A DNA stretch of 64,000 nt from Pseudoscleropodium purum (Eukaryota; Streptophyta; Bryopsida; Hypnales; Brachytheciaceae), in contig OZ017801.1 in NCBI GenBank assembly GCA_963969395.1, forward strand, positions 7,566,501 through 7,630,500, read 5' to 3'. This document shows, one piece after another, positions 46,056 through 57,852 of this stretch; the first letter of the stretch is position 1; each line of letters opens with the position of its first letter. A program made the translations under genes and the position numbers. A model generated the notes under the pieces. The model was not told where the DNA came from and did no database searches. It was given only the letters and a program-made list of their open reading frames with translations.

Positions 46056-47275
46056 TAACCAACGGATGAAGAAAGCGGAATGCCCGAGTACAGTGAAGGT
46101 TTTCTACGGTGATGCAAATGGACACCTGCCTTGCAGCTCAAGACTGATATGATTCACAAGAATTCGTTCCTATTGCACAATTACTTGGAAATTGAATTCC
46201 ACATAGGGCTCAGTGACCAGCTTTTGTTCCTGCCAATGAAATTGGTTTTTGATGCTAACAAAACCCTCTTCAGAAACCTGTTGAAAACTCTCATAAGACT
46301 CCAAACTCGATGTACAACTAAATTTCAAATGCAATGAACCCAATAATCGCAATAAAACTATGAAACAATAAAAGCAAACAAAATGAAGCACAGAGACAAT
46401 AAAGCCTCTTCTAGATTAGCTGCTTGTTGAAGCTTCATTCCTTCAAAACTAGAAAACAACCTGCTTCATTCGTGTTTGATCCAAGGCTTGATTTTTCTTC
46501 AGTCCTTTTTGTTCTAAAGTTTCACTATTGATCAAGGCAAGGCTCGGGGTTTATCAAATGTCCGCGCATTACAAGCTAGATTACAAGTCTGGTTATGCAC
46601 TTATTCCGTTACGCCGTTGAAATTCCGACTTTCAAGGATAGAAATGTGGAAAATCAAAGAATGGCAAAGTGCCAAATGGAGAAAGAAACAAACCAATTGC
46701 ATGGCAGAATTTACTGACCCCCCTTGCCATGGTGCTACTGCTAAACAAATATGCATCACGAGTATTTCCGTTGTCGACAGTGGTTATCAAACTCCAGTTC
46801 TGACCTTCTCCAGAAACGGAATTCTCCCTGCTGTTTTGAGAAAGAACATCAAGTGTGTGACGACCAATCCTTGAAGTTTCAGAGGAAAAAAGAAGGTGAC
46901 ATTGGCAAAAGCAGACAATGATCACAGACTGGTATTTTAGTCTACAGTACAAGTTCACACAATCTTGTTGATAATGTTGCGCAACTGATCCCAACTTCAC
47001 TTGGTAGTAAGAGTTCTACAATAAATTCTAGGCTTAATGTTCACAAGGAAAGGATCCTAGTATTTCTAATAACCTAGCCTTCCGCAAGTTCAAACAAACT
47101 GTTGATATTGTTACCTAACCGATCCCAACTTCAGCTGTTAGAGTTCTACAATAAATTCTAGGCTTATTAACACAACGAAAGCATTCTACAAACCTTGGTT
47201 TTCTGGCTCCTAGCTCTGCGTAGGATACATTTTGTAAACCGATTATGTTTTCACAACCCGCTCTATATGTTACTC
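46055..47275 (+). repeat. Direct duplicate of 42757-43810
   Basis: Shares in order ACGGATGAAGAAAGCGGAATG, CCAGCTTTTGTTCCTGCCAA, GCCTCTTCTAGATTAGCTGC, ACTCCAGTTCTGACCTTCTC, CCCAACTTCACTTGGTAGTA and CCGATTATGTTTTCACA with 42757-43810. A short TAGAGTTCTACAATAAATTCTAGGCTTA segment near 47020 is itself repeated at about 47137. No proline-rich gene follows this copy. ORFs on either strand have no recognisable protein. Confidence 0.85.
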
Positions 47276-50110
47276 CAAGTCATTGATTCTGCCTCGGCCC
47301 TAGCAGCTGTAAACCATGACTCAAGAGAAGGATTCTTCATGGCGTATTACAACTCGAAGAGATCCTTGTCACAGGGCGCTACTCTTATCGCTAATTTCAT
47401 TAAACTGGCGTGCTTCCTGCGCCAAAAATTGGGGACGTGAAACCTCACAAGCTGTAAAAACTACGATTGGTGTAGAGAAACATTTCAGGACGAGTCCTGA
47501 AAGCTGCCGAAGTAGTGGAATACAGCCAATTTATTGAAATTAACGTTAATTGTAACAACGACAAAAGGGTTGGCTCGGAATGCTCAAGTCCTGACTAGAC
47601 TGGTATTCTATTAATTCTTTTAGGCAGACAATGCGGTGCTCCTTGATCAGAGAAGATAATTCCTGATCAGACTACCAAATTATTTCAGTGGAGTAAATCT
47701 TCTATTTCTATTTCTATATGAGAAACCTCGTGACCCATGGATGATTTAGACAAAGCACTAATGCTGCAGCTCAGAAGTACAGTATTTCTGGTACCTCTCA
47801 GATGCAAGCTAATGCCGAATTCTGGTTGTTGAACGATTCACATTAAAAAGAACATGTGAATATGGCTACTAAACAGGAAGTCTGGGAGACCCCAATTATG
47901 GATACAGATGACAACAGTGGACACATATGACTACAAGTGCACTGCCTGACTTCTAGTAAGCACCAAATTGTACCAATTTTGTACTACAGGACAATACGTT
48001 GACATCAAAGAGGGTGCTTTGAGGTGTGCAGGGAGCGAGGAAGCTATACAAGAGCAGTTTGAGACAATTAATGAATTGAAGGTCAGCGGACTGAATTCAC
48101 AACTAAAAAAACTCATGTCTGTAGGTCGGATGTTGGACCTCTTCCCAACTTTGTGGCATTCAAGGACTGTCATCCATCCCACATTAAGTTAGTGACCCTT
48201 CGCCTTGCTCTCCACTGCTTGCAGATTTTAAGGTGGTAGTTTCCTTTTCCCCTACAAATACACATTAAGTGTGAGGCCTAGGTCTTCCCCTCCCCTTGCA
48301 TTCGATCTCTGAAATTCAATTACTTCTTGACCTGACTTGTATGCTCTCAATCTGTAATAGACTTTCAATTTCATGGAGATAGAAATGAATTCTTGCCTTT
48401 CCCTTCATCGCTAGCTGTGTCCCTGCAGATGAGATTTCCAGTATCCTGCATATCCATGGAGGTGTCCAGTTTCGCTGGGACCCTGTGGTAATGAAACTCG
48501 ATCTGGTGAGCTTTGCAGCATGGCCCCATTCAGCAACAGCAAACGCAACAATGTGCAGGAGGAGTAGGTAGAGGCAATTCTGTGTAATTTGGGCCTCCTC
48601 TGTGTAGTTCTTTTCGTTTCGGAACTGCTCGCATGTCCTTGGTCATAATCAAATAGTGCAGCGAAACTAGGAACTCGGCAAAAGTTCAGGGCAGTTCCTG
48701 CTAAAGTCACCCTCGCTCTTCGGCAATTGCCTCGGTCAAGATACCTCAATGCACCACTCTCCCCCTCCTTCCATACCACTGTCCCTTCAAAATTCTGGAT
48801 GTCTCTTGAGTTATCTGCGAAACAAATTCTTTGTGTTGGCTACAGGCTATCACCGTGGCGCCCAGATCAGAGAGAGTGCCTTGCAGCACCGCTATTGTCA
48901 AAGTGATTGAAGTCCTAAAGTACCAACGGCCTCCACATCCAAATGCTCCATAGTTCCTCCAAATGAGAAGGACGACATAATAAAGACATCGACTCGCATG
49001 AAATCACAGAAGTTTCTATTCCTCTCTCAAAAAAAGTATAAATAAATAAGAAAAAAAAATCACAAAATTTTGGCTCGCGTAAACACTAGGAATGAACTGT
49101 CATATGAACATCTTAATTCTTAAAGCTCCGGAAAGGAGCAAACGACTGTTGGAAACAGTATATTCTTACTACTTCCTAAGACAGACCAGTGAGACGGAGG
49201 GAGGTCTCACCCCCACAGGTAGCTTATCCTTGATTTCCTTATGGGAAAAACAGAACTTACACTAAGAACGGGGATCAGGCCAGGGAAAGGTGGCTAATGG
49301 GGATAATTTGTCCCACTGAATGAGCGTGGACGTAGACGTAGGAATTACGAGTTCAAGCGGAAAAAACTGGGAATGGCAATCCAGGACAAACTCCCGATGC
49401 CACAAGAGACCATACTGCACAGAATAAGATCGCCCGAGCATGTCTGCACGTCGGTGCCGCACAGCATTTAAACCCAGCCGAAGCTCTGCTCAACACTCAC
49501 ATTTTTGCTTTGATCGTTGTACGTGATAGAATTCTGCCTTCCTCATCCGACAGTCGATCTTCATGGCTGCAGCAGTTGGTCATCAAACCTCGAATGCTGC
49601 ATGCACTTCGAAAGCTGGCTCTTTTAGCCGACCACGACCCACACCATCAACGCCTGCTCTGAATCAACCAGACACTAGCTCCTTTAAGTAGAAAACTCAC
49701 AAGCTCATACTGCCGAGAATACATTTACGCCTCACATACATAGTTTAGCTTCACGAATATTCTCACACCGATCTGCCACGCACAGCCTGCATGCGCGTCT
49801 GGGGAGTTGGGGCGCGGAGCACAGATAATTTCCGACTCATCCCAGGTGCAGACAACTCCGACGTAAGTCACACCTTTCTGTAAGTTCTTATTAAATCCGG
49901 TCGGACACATCAGAGATCAATAGAAAAATATCTCAATTCTCTAGTGAAGCCCTTATAACGTCTGCCGACTCCGCCGCGCCATCTCAGAAAAAATATGAGT
50001 TAACTGTTCATAATGGGGTACTGTAGCCCTGTCTTGCAATCCACCCTGTAATCCGCTGTGTGTCCAAGCCCGGGTCCAGCTCCTGCTCCACAAGTGACGC
50101 TGCAATTAAT
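47276..50110. other. Region without recognised gene; exon-like pieces
   Basis: A possible exon at about 47990-48082 follows TACTACAG and precedes GGTCAGCGG (GQYVDIKEGALRCAGSEEAI, then QEQFETINELK). A second possible piece follows CCTGCAG at about 48430 (DEISSILHIHGGVQFRWDPV). I do not recognise a protein or a full gene. 49.9-50.11 kb is probably 3' UTR of the minus-strand glycosyltransferase gene. Confidence 0.35.
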
Positions 50111-51079
50111 TCAAGACGGATAATTTGCAACTGCAGGTGCGATAAAACCCGCAACCCTACCCCGCTCGAAGAACGCCAGAACATCATGCCATCGCTTGTC
50201 ATTCTTCACCTGGTGAACTAGAATGGTCTCCGGAATGAGCTCATGGGCACATTGCCCCCCGAATTCCGGATGATCATAAAACAACGGCTTCTTGTTTACG
50301 CGGTTCTTGGCTTTCTTACCGACGTTCAACCACCTTCCCATGAGCTCGTCCTCGGTCCCTTCCGTCGCGTTCTGCGGGATCGGGGACTTCCGCACCCACT
50401 CCACGAGGTCCCAGGAGAGGATGTAGCCCATCCCCGCCATGTACCCAGCAAAAGCATCCTGATTCTCACACGGCAGGACATAGCCGTAATAAAGATCCTC
50501 CCGAGGCAGAGGCTCCAGACTCTTGGCGAGATTCCCCAGACGGACGTACGAGTCGTCGTCGACTTTCATGACGTAGTCGTAGTGAACTTCCCCTGCTGCG
50601 ACTGAGGAGAAAAATGTGAAGCTCTTGCCATGGTTCATATTTTCCTCGATGTCAAGCACCATGACGTCCCCGTGATGCAGGGACTCCAACCCCACGGCCA
50701 GGTTCTCAACGTCGCTCTTCATCTTCCCGATGATAAAACGTAGGGTTACGTCCGCGTGTTGCGTGCGTTGGATCCCGTACGCGACGCGCAGTAGGTTGCG
50801 CCTCTCCACCTTGGACGCCACGGAGAATACTCCCAAGAGAATGCGCATTTCCGAACCATGAAGCTGCCTTGACGGACCGTGATCAAGCCGCGAAAGGCAA
50901 TCGCAACCTTTGGAATTGCTGTATGATTCCGAATTGCTGTAACCCGTGATGGCGCCTTGTAAGAAATCACGACTAAGAAGAAAAACGTAGAGAAACGCGA
51001 CCATGCTAACGACCATCACAACGATCCCTAAACATCGGAACTGCGCATCCTTGCGGCTGCTCAACATAACCTTCTTCAT
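50111..51079 (-). CDS. Glycosyltransferase family 31 (beta-1,3-galactosyltransferase-like), intronless
   Basis: Golgi type II membrane enzyme transferring a sugar, likely galactose in beta-1,3 linkage, to glycoprotein or arabinogalactan glycans (family knowledge). The gene is one exon of 322 aa from ATG 51079. The frame is open 19 codons further but without another ATG. Residues 1-15 are a basic cytosolic tail, about 16-35 a signal anchor (CLGIVVMVVSMVAFLYVFLL) and 36-76 a stem. The GT31 catalytic domain has LGVFS, ERRNLLRVAYGIQ (92-104), the metal-binding DDD in MKVDDDSYVRLGNL (174-176), a conserved G-A-Y-ILS region (AGYMAGMGYILS), and EDELMGRWL (243-251). There is one N-glycosylation sequon (NAT, 237-239). 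Acceptor specificity (AGP hydroxyproline, AGP backbone or N-glycan) cannot be told, and no lectin-like domain is present. Confidence 0.88.
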   Translation of the reverse strand: MKKVMLSSRKDAQFRCLGIVVMVVSMVAFLYVFLLSRDFLQGAITGYSNSESYSNSKGCDCLSRLDHGPSRQLHGSEMRILLGVFSVASKVERRNLLRVAYGIQRTQHADVTLRFIIGKMKSDVENLAVGLESLHHGDVMVLDIEENMNHGKSFTFFSSVAAGEVHYDYVMKVDDDSYVRLGNLAKSLEPLPREDLYYGYVLPCENQDAFAGYMAGMGYILSWDLVEWVRKSPIPQNATEGTEDELMGRWLNVGKKAKNRVNKKPLFYDHPEFGGQCAHELIPETILVHQVKNDKRWHDVLAFFERGRVAGFIAPAVANYPS

Positions 51080-51233
51080 AATTTCGAAACCGTTCTCGTC
51101 ACCGCAACCTTGAAAATCAGTATCTACCGATCTCAAACTCGATCTCTAAACCCTCACACTCAACTTGTGCAAAGAGTCATTACTCTGTTTCGGTCGTTCG
51201 CGCAATTTCGATATACCTGTTCCCTCGAAATTC

Positions 51234-51812
51234 ACAGCTTCACAGCATCATCCTGCAATTGCAAAAGCAGAGCACCAAGAGTAAGTTGTGGACTCTCCAA
51301 GATCAACTACAGTTACCAATTACCAATTATGCGTAAGGACGCAACTGAAGCCAACGTTCAAGGAGATTGTCACGCACAATTTCATTTCAAAATTGCGGTT
51401 CGTCGTAGAAACCTTAACTGCAATGCAGAGTAGCGGCAAACCTACTTACCTTACAGAAATAATCAGAAGGCATGGCAAGCAGCGAAATTCGCGGTCAACT
51501 CGTGTGTTCGGCACCATCTTCCAATAGTTTTTTACAAATTTTGGCAGCTTCACAACATCATCCTGCGAAAGCAGAGCTCCAAAGAGTAAGCTCTGGACTC
51601 TCCAAGATCATCTACAGTTACCCAAAATGCGTACGGATGAAACTGAAGCCAACATGGAGTCAAGGAGATAATCAAGCACAATTCCTTTTCAAATCTGCGG
51701 TTCTTCATAGAAACCTTGATTGCAATGTAGAGTAGGATCGGAAAAACAAACTTACCTTCCAGAGACAATTAGATATTATGGCGAGCAGCGAAATTCGCGA
51801 TCAACTCGTGTG
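51234..51812. repeat. Tandem duplication (~310-bp period) upstream of the GT31 gene
   Basis: 51234-51506 and 51544-51812 align along their length. Shared blocks are CAGCTTCACA-CATCATCCTGC, GGACTCTCCAAGATCA-CTACAG, CAACTGAAGCCAAC or GAAACTGAAGCCAAC, TCTGCGGTTC or TTGCGGTTCG, and CAGCGAAATTCGCG-TCAACTCGTGTG. They lie 155-735 bp upstream of the ATG on the minus strand, so they probably include promoter sequence. Confidence 0.85.
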
Positions 51813-52203
51813 TAAGTCCGTCTAAATCAGCACCATTCTCCGCTCCATGATTCTTCTTTCGCAAATTTAATTTCCATAGAAGGGACTCCACCAAGAATTC
51901 TCAATCGAGACTACTGTACAACGAAATAGCAAAATGTCCGGACGTGAGGAAGTCTTGACAACGATGCTGCAACCCCAATCAAGCCTGCAGCAGCAATGTG
52001 GACGCGAATCACTGTGGAAACTGAAGCTTTATGTCTACTTGGCCTTCAACAGTGACGAAACCACCGTTCCGATGCGGAGACAATAAGACGTGAACGCGGA
52101 CCGTAGGGTGAAACGTTCCCGTCGAGTTGTTCCCCTCTTGTGGTTCCCGTCTTGTTATACGCTCCCTTCTTGTCATTCACATCTTCTTGTTCACATCTTA
52201 TTG

Positions 52204-52958
52204 TACTATACACTGAAACTCGCCTGCCACCCTAGTTTCCCATTAGTTCCCCCTCCTCTCTCAAAAAATTTGTGAGCCGTTGATTTTTTTGAAAAAAATG
52301 CTTACCCTCAAAATTGACATTGATTTCTCAAAAAATCACAAGATGTTGATCTTGTGAAATTTTAATCTGAGCCGTTCAAATATAAAATACAAATATTGAA
52401 TACGAATATGAATACGGGTACATATACTAGATATGCGTACTAAATACATGTACTGAATACGGATATTGAATATGGGTACTAAATACGGGTACTAGATATG
52501 TGTACAAAATATGTGTACTCAATACGGATATTGAATACAGGTACTAAATACGGGTACTAGATATGCATACTAAATACGTGTATTAAATACGGATATTGAA
52601 TACAGGTACTAAATATGGGTACTAGATATGCATACTAAATACATGTATTGAATACAGATATTGAATACAGGTACTAAATATGGGTACTAGATATGCGTAC
52701 TGAATACGGATATTGAATACGGGTACTGAATACGGATACAATATTGGATATGGGATCAATTGTCCCATATTGTTTGTTAAGAACTTTGATTCTGAAGATT
52801 ACAAGAGGGGGTGGGGTGAGGGGGGGTAAGATAAAAAATTTTAAATCAAATTCTAAATGATAGGTGGGGGTGGTAAAATTAAAAAATTTAAATAAAAATT
52901 GAGGGGGGGGGAGTGCATAGTGGCACAAAGTGTCACTATACACCTTGAGTGCCTAATA
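52204..52958 (+). mobile_element. Repeat element with internal 13-bp tandem array, copy 1 (second copy 59720-60638)
   Basis: Begins TACTATACACTGAAACTC and ends CACCTTGAGTGCCTAATA. Outside these points the two copies have unrelated flanks. Inside are conserved arms (TTAGTTCCCCC-CCTCTCTC, TCACAAGATGTTGATCTTG, GGATCAATTGTCCCATATTG) around an array at about 52397-52740 of 13-bp units such as TACTAAATACGGG, TACTAGATATGCG and TATTGAATACGGA. Near the right end ATAGTGGCAC-AAA-GTGTCACTAT forms a 10-bp stem-loop 13 nt before CTAA, which resembles the 3' end of a Helitron. No coding sequence, so it is non-autonomous. Class assignment is inference. Confidence 0.7.
52397..52740 (+). repeat. 13-bp tandem array with 65-bp higher-order period, copy 1
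   Basis: About 26 monomers of 13 bp occur in the recurrent order TACTGAATACGGA, TATTGAATATGGG, TACTAAATACGGG, TACTAGATATGCG, TACTAAATACGTG, giving a five-monomer (65-bp) repeat with drift. Confidence 0.88.
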
Positions 52959-55900
52959 ACTACATTCACAATTTATACGTTCCACTCTTGTCATTCACAT
53001 TTTCTTGTTCTATCCTTCTTTGTTATATTCCTACTCTATCAAATAATGACAACAAGATATGAACACTTTACTTTAAACCAATATTTTGTTATGTTTAATT
53101 TTTTGCCAGTTGGTTATAGCTAAAAGATGTTGGCTATTTTTTTATGAATTTTCATTTTTTTCAATCAAAATAATTAAATTATTCCTATATTTTGAGACTA
53201 ATGAACAAGTTTTACTAAAAATATCACCTAATTTTGATATAGATATCACCAAGTATCCCCCAAGTATTGAATGAGTATTGAAAACTAATAATTGACCACT
53301 TTTCCAAAATGATTTTTAAAAATACTTTAAAGTTTTTTCTTTGAAATCAATGAATTTTGTACAAATACACATGCCTCCTTATGTGATTTCAATTTACAAA
53401 ATTCAAAATCATGAAATGCCTTCGTATATACAATACAAACATGTTGCATTCCACCTTGTCTATCCAAACCATTAGAGCAAAATCACAAGGGAAAACTTTC
53501 CAGGAAATCTCACACTTGCACTTAGATACTCCTAGTATAATATTTTCTTTTGCCACTTGGTTGGTCCACATTGTTTTCTATTTTTTACTTTGCACATAAA
53601 TAAATGTAATAATCCTAAAGGAAAGTAAAAGACTTGCGTTTTTCATTTTTGCCATAGTGGGGTTATAGAATTGACCTACAAAAAATAAACTCAATTTAAA
53701 ATGGGTTTTTCAAATATATTCTAGAATCAAAAATCAAGGGTTTGTAATAGAATCATGTTGTCAATTTCCAATTTGGTAATTAGGATCAAGAATTATAAGG
53801 TCTAATATTTTGTACCAAGGTATATTTACAAAGTAGGAATATTTATTTTTTGGTTGGAACAACATAAAATCCTAAAATCAAAGATGAGTGTTTTACAATA
53901 TGTTCCAAGTCCCAATCTTTTAAGTCTAAGTCATGGTTGAAGACTTAATCCCAACTTTTTTGGGTTGTAGAAAGTAAATAAAAAAAATATATAAATATGG
54001 GACTTAGGACTCAAAGTATGAAGGTTAAAGTCCCAACTCTAAGTCCTAACCTATCTCTTATATAATATTATATAGTAATTAAGTGCCTCAAATGGGTCAA
54101 AACTAAGTCAAAAATCTATTTGGAGGACATTTGGCATCAAATCTGTATGGGAAAAATTTAGAAAAAAAATTCAACCCTACTTGAATGCCTTATATGGTAT
54201 TTTTTTTCTTCATTTTATATTAAAAAAATTGTTGGACTTGGAGGTTGAGTTGAATTTCTATTTTGGTTAAACTTAATTAATTCAACGTCTCACTCCCACT
54301 CACTTCCTTGGCGCCAAAACTTCCTAAAAGTATTACTATTTGGACATTTTGGAGTGAAGTGGGACTTGGAACTTAGAACATAGATTGAAGTACCAAATTC
54401 CAATTTTCACCTTCCCACCAATGAGATTTTGAGAATTCAATAAGACTTAGGATGTAGTGTGAAACGCCCCTTCTTAATAACCCTTGAAAATTATAGCAAA
54501 CGTTATTTGATCACTCTTATAATTTTGATGTGCCCATTTGGTGAGAACATATTCTAAATACTTGAATGAATGATTTTCATTGTAGACTCTACTCTTTCTC
54601 TTTAATCCCTAAAGGACCAAGGCACATTTGGGGTACAAATTGTGAAAAATTGTCATTTTTTATCACAATGAAAAAAAAAGTTTTTTAAAAATTCAACCAT
54701 AAAAATTTGCACTAGACTACTATGGGAATGAGTTTGGAAAAAATTCAAAAACTTTGATTATATAGATTCAAAGATTATAATGATTGAAGCTAGAAAAAAA
54801 ACTTTTTTTTTCTAATCTTATCCTATAGGGCCAACACACTTTAACTACTTCTAAAGTAAGAAATTTATACCATACATAGGTTTGTTTTCTTTACATTTTA
54901 ATCTTGTATGATGTAAGTTACTTATTGATGAAATTTCAAAAATTATAGGAAGAGTTTTGTATATATTGCTCAAATTTGCTTGGGCTATTCTACAAATTTA
55001 GAGCAATATAACTTTTGACCCACACACTAGATTAGAAAAAAGAAATATAATCTCTCTAAGGGAGTACATGCTCACACCTTGTGTCAAAATTTGAAGAACA
55101 TCTATTTTAATATGAATTTATATGCACCTACCCAAGATCATTTGCATACATTCAACGCTCATTCAATCCTTTAAGGATTAAATTAGGAATGACCTTGAGT
55201 GCTAGTTAAAATTCTCATCTAAAACACCAACCTTTGGTTTGGCTTGAAGTTTTGTTCTAAGAATCATTCTTAATACATATAGTTTTAAGTATTCAATATA
55301 ATTGATAATCCACAATGTATGACCAAAAAAACAAAAACTCACAATCAAAGCCAACAACTATGTATATATTGTAATAGGAGGGGTCATAGTTAGGCAACCA
55401 ATTTGTTGAAGAGTTGAATGTGGTACAAGGATGAAAGAACATGCATGTGGAGACATTCATAAGATTTGGGGATAATTTGATACCCATGGAAATCAACAAG
55501 TATAACCTCAATGAAACTAGGATTAGATTTTTATGCATTCTTAGCATGTGAACTTGCACGCTAGATGGTCATTATACAATTCGGTGCCTTCAATTGGACA
55601 ACAAATGGAGAACATTCTAAATTCCAAATTCAGTGACAAAATTTACATTTTCCTACATGGATTTCCTCTAATATCTTCCAAAATATATTTCTACCATCAA
55701 AGAAGAAAAGCACGATTTTGTCATGCTAGCAATTTGTTTGATTACATTCCATGAAATTTCCAAAGAAAATTTCTAAACAATTCTTAACAACTCCAATGAG
55801 ATACTTAATCTTTAAATGATAGGTCATGCCCCTCGGTTTTGGTTTTGAAAGAATTATATATTGACAAAAAGTTCATTAGGGGAGATTTGAGGGCAACAAA

Positions 55901-56833
55901 AATCCATTTTAGGCTTCTTTTTTTTATTGTTCCCCACAGCAAAGGAACAGTCGGGTGTCCCAAAAAAATAAAAAATAAAAAAATAATAATAATTGAATTT
56001 TTTTAATTAAAAAAATATTTTTTTAAAATTTAATGGATTTTTTTGGGAAATGACATAGCATTGTCTTGACTATGTCAAACTATGTTGTTGGCAATGTTTT
56101 TAACACTTTCATGGCTAGAAAACCTACAATCTTCTTGAGGCCTCAAAAAACATCTTATATTTTTGGAATTCTTTTTTGGAATGATTTTTTCAACATATTT
56201 GACATGCTTCAATAGTGAATATGGCTTGCCAAACATCACATTTAGGTTGCAAAGTCAAAGCACTATTCACTATTCACTTTTGTATGCCTTTATCTTACAA
56301 GCACAAATATACACGCACAAGCAAGAAGATTCATATTTTACTTCAAAGAGATTTTTTATTCTCTCTTGGATTGCTTTGTAGGCAAATCAATGTCATTTAC
56401 TGGTTAAATATACACTTATGACCATTTTGGCATCAAAAATACAAACTAAAGATCCCAAAGGAGCCAAGAAAAATGAACATTGGTAGATTATAATTGTAGG
56501 ATGACAGTACCAATTGATGGTACATGGAAGAGTGACCATAAAGGAGGATAAGGTAGGAGGTTTATAAAGTTTTTTGTCTGTAAAAGCATCTTTTGACACA
56601 AAGGTATATTTTACTTTCTCATTGCACCAACAATTTACAAATAGTCTACAATTTAAGAGGTGGACACTTTTAGTGACTACTACATTTTAATTTCAAAAAT
56701 TCATAACAAATTTTATAAAGTTCCAAAAAAATTCAAACAACTTGCATTAGATGCCAACTCCATTTGTCTTTCAAGGAAAACTCATTGTATTTTTTTTCAA
56801 GAAGGTCTAACTTCCCCAAATTTATTTTCAACT
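52959..56833. other. AT-rich desert, nothing coding recognised
   Basis: Low-complexity AT sequence. A TTTAATCCCTAAAGGACC motif at about 54600 resembles the TTTAACCCCTAAA family terminus. 55970-56030 is nearly pure A/T. ORFs are short and unconvincing. Confidence 0.5.
56600..56830 (+). repeat. Dispersed repeat, partner of 5381-5605
   Basis: Same ordered blocks as the 5.4-kb copy (TATATTTTACTTTCTC, TTCAAAAATTCATAAC, TCCATTTGTCTTTCAAGGAA, TCAAGAAGGTCTAAC), ending at the left end of the TTAACCCCTAAA element at 56835. Confidence 0.6.
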
Positions 56834-56834
56834 C

Positions 56835-57852
56835 TTAACCCCTAAAGGCCCAAACTATATTTTTTGGCAACATAGAAATTTTGGGCAACTCACCATGAAT
56901 GGAGTTTTAATTTTTTTTCACTGAAATTTTAGCACAACATGTGTCCAAGGAGTAGCTTTAAGACCCAACAATTTTCATAACTTTTGACTACATGGTTAAA
57001 AAGTTATTGTATGATATGTACTTTTCTATGGTCGACAGGCAACCTGGGCAGCAAAAAAAATTCTTTAAAAATTATATTTTTAAGAAATTAAAATTTGAAA
57101 TTGGCTCTTGCTCTTGCTTTGGCTCTTACTCTTGCTTTGGCTCTTGCTCTTGCTCTAGCTCTTGCTCTGGCTCTCTCTCTCTCTACTTGGAAAGCTTTGA
57201 ATTATTCCATTTTGATCAATGAGTCAAAAGTAATGAGGAGTTTTGGTTTGTGGGAGTTTGTGGGTTGTTATTGAATCTCTACTCTACAACAAACTTTGAA
57301 GTCCTCTACTTAACTCAATTTTCAATATTTTTGGAAAAAAAATAAAAACATTCAGTGTAGATTGTTTATAACAACATTACAACCATTGGGATTGGCATTT
57401 TCCAATTCCATAAATAAGTTGTTAACAATTTTGTAATTTGAATCATTCTCTACTCCTTTCTACTTACTATTTTCTTCCTATATGTTGTATGATTCCAAAT
57501 GATCTGAAAATTTTCAAGCATGTAGCCAAATTGATTTGAAAAATGAATTTCAAGAGTAACAACCATTTTGGACATTTTTCCATACAAATAAGACATTCTG
57601 AAGTGCAGCAGCCCGGATTTTCGCAGGGCCCCAAAATGGAAATTTATCACTTCAAATGCTTATATCTTGCAATCTACACGGTGGAAATTTTTGAAATTTT
57701 TTCTACATATTCTCAAACAAGCTTACTACAAGATCCTACGGTTACATGTGTTTTAAAATGTTTTTTTCTTCTAAAATTTCATACTTGTACTACAAATGGC
57801 AGTTTTGGAGTGGTTTTGGTTAAAACATAGTCAAAATCATTTAGGGGTTAAA
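56835..57852 (+). mobile_element. TTTAACCCCTAAA-terminated element, copy A (inverted partner 61263-62208)
   Basis: Starts TTAACCCCTAAAGGCCC and ends ATCATTTAGGGGTTAAA, so the ends are inverted repeats of about 12 bp. The inside is a near-identical reverse complement of 61263-62208. A 95-codon frame at 57543-57830 recurs almost unchanged at 61572-61285, but I read that as recent copying rather than coding. It has no transposase, so it is probably a non-autonomous DNA element or repeat module. Confidence 0.65.
57103..57183. repeat. (GGCTCTTGCTCTT)/GCTCTT microsatellite inside copy A
   Basis: GCTCTT and GGCTCTTGCTTT units followed by a CT run. The equivalent site in the inverted partner (61919-61940) has only a short GAGAGAAAGAGAGAG run, so the array expanded after the copies separated. 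Confidence 0.85.

Noticed and set aside
52397..52740. CRISPR-like array
   Set aside because: Monomers are 13 bp with no unique spacers, in a plant nuclear context; it is a higher-order minisatellite.
57543..57830. 95-codon ORF conserved at 61572-61285
   Set aside because: The surrounding non-coding sequence is equally conserved, which means recent copying; the composition is not protein-like.
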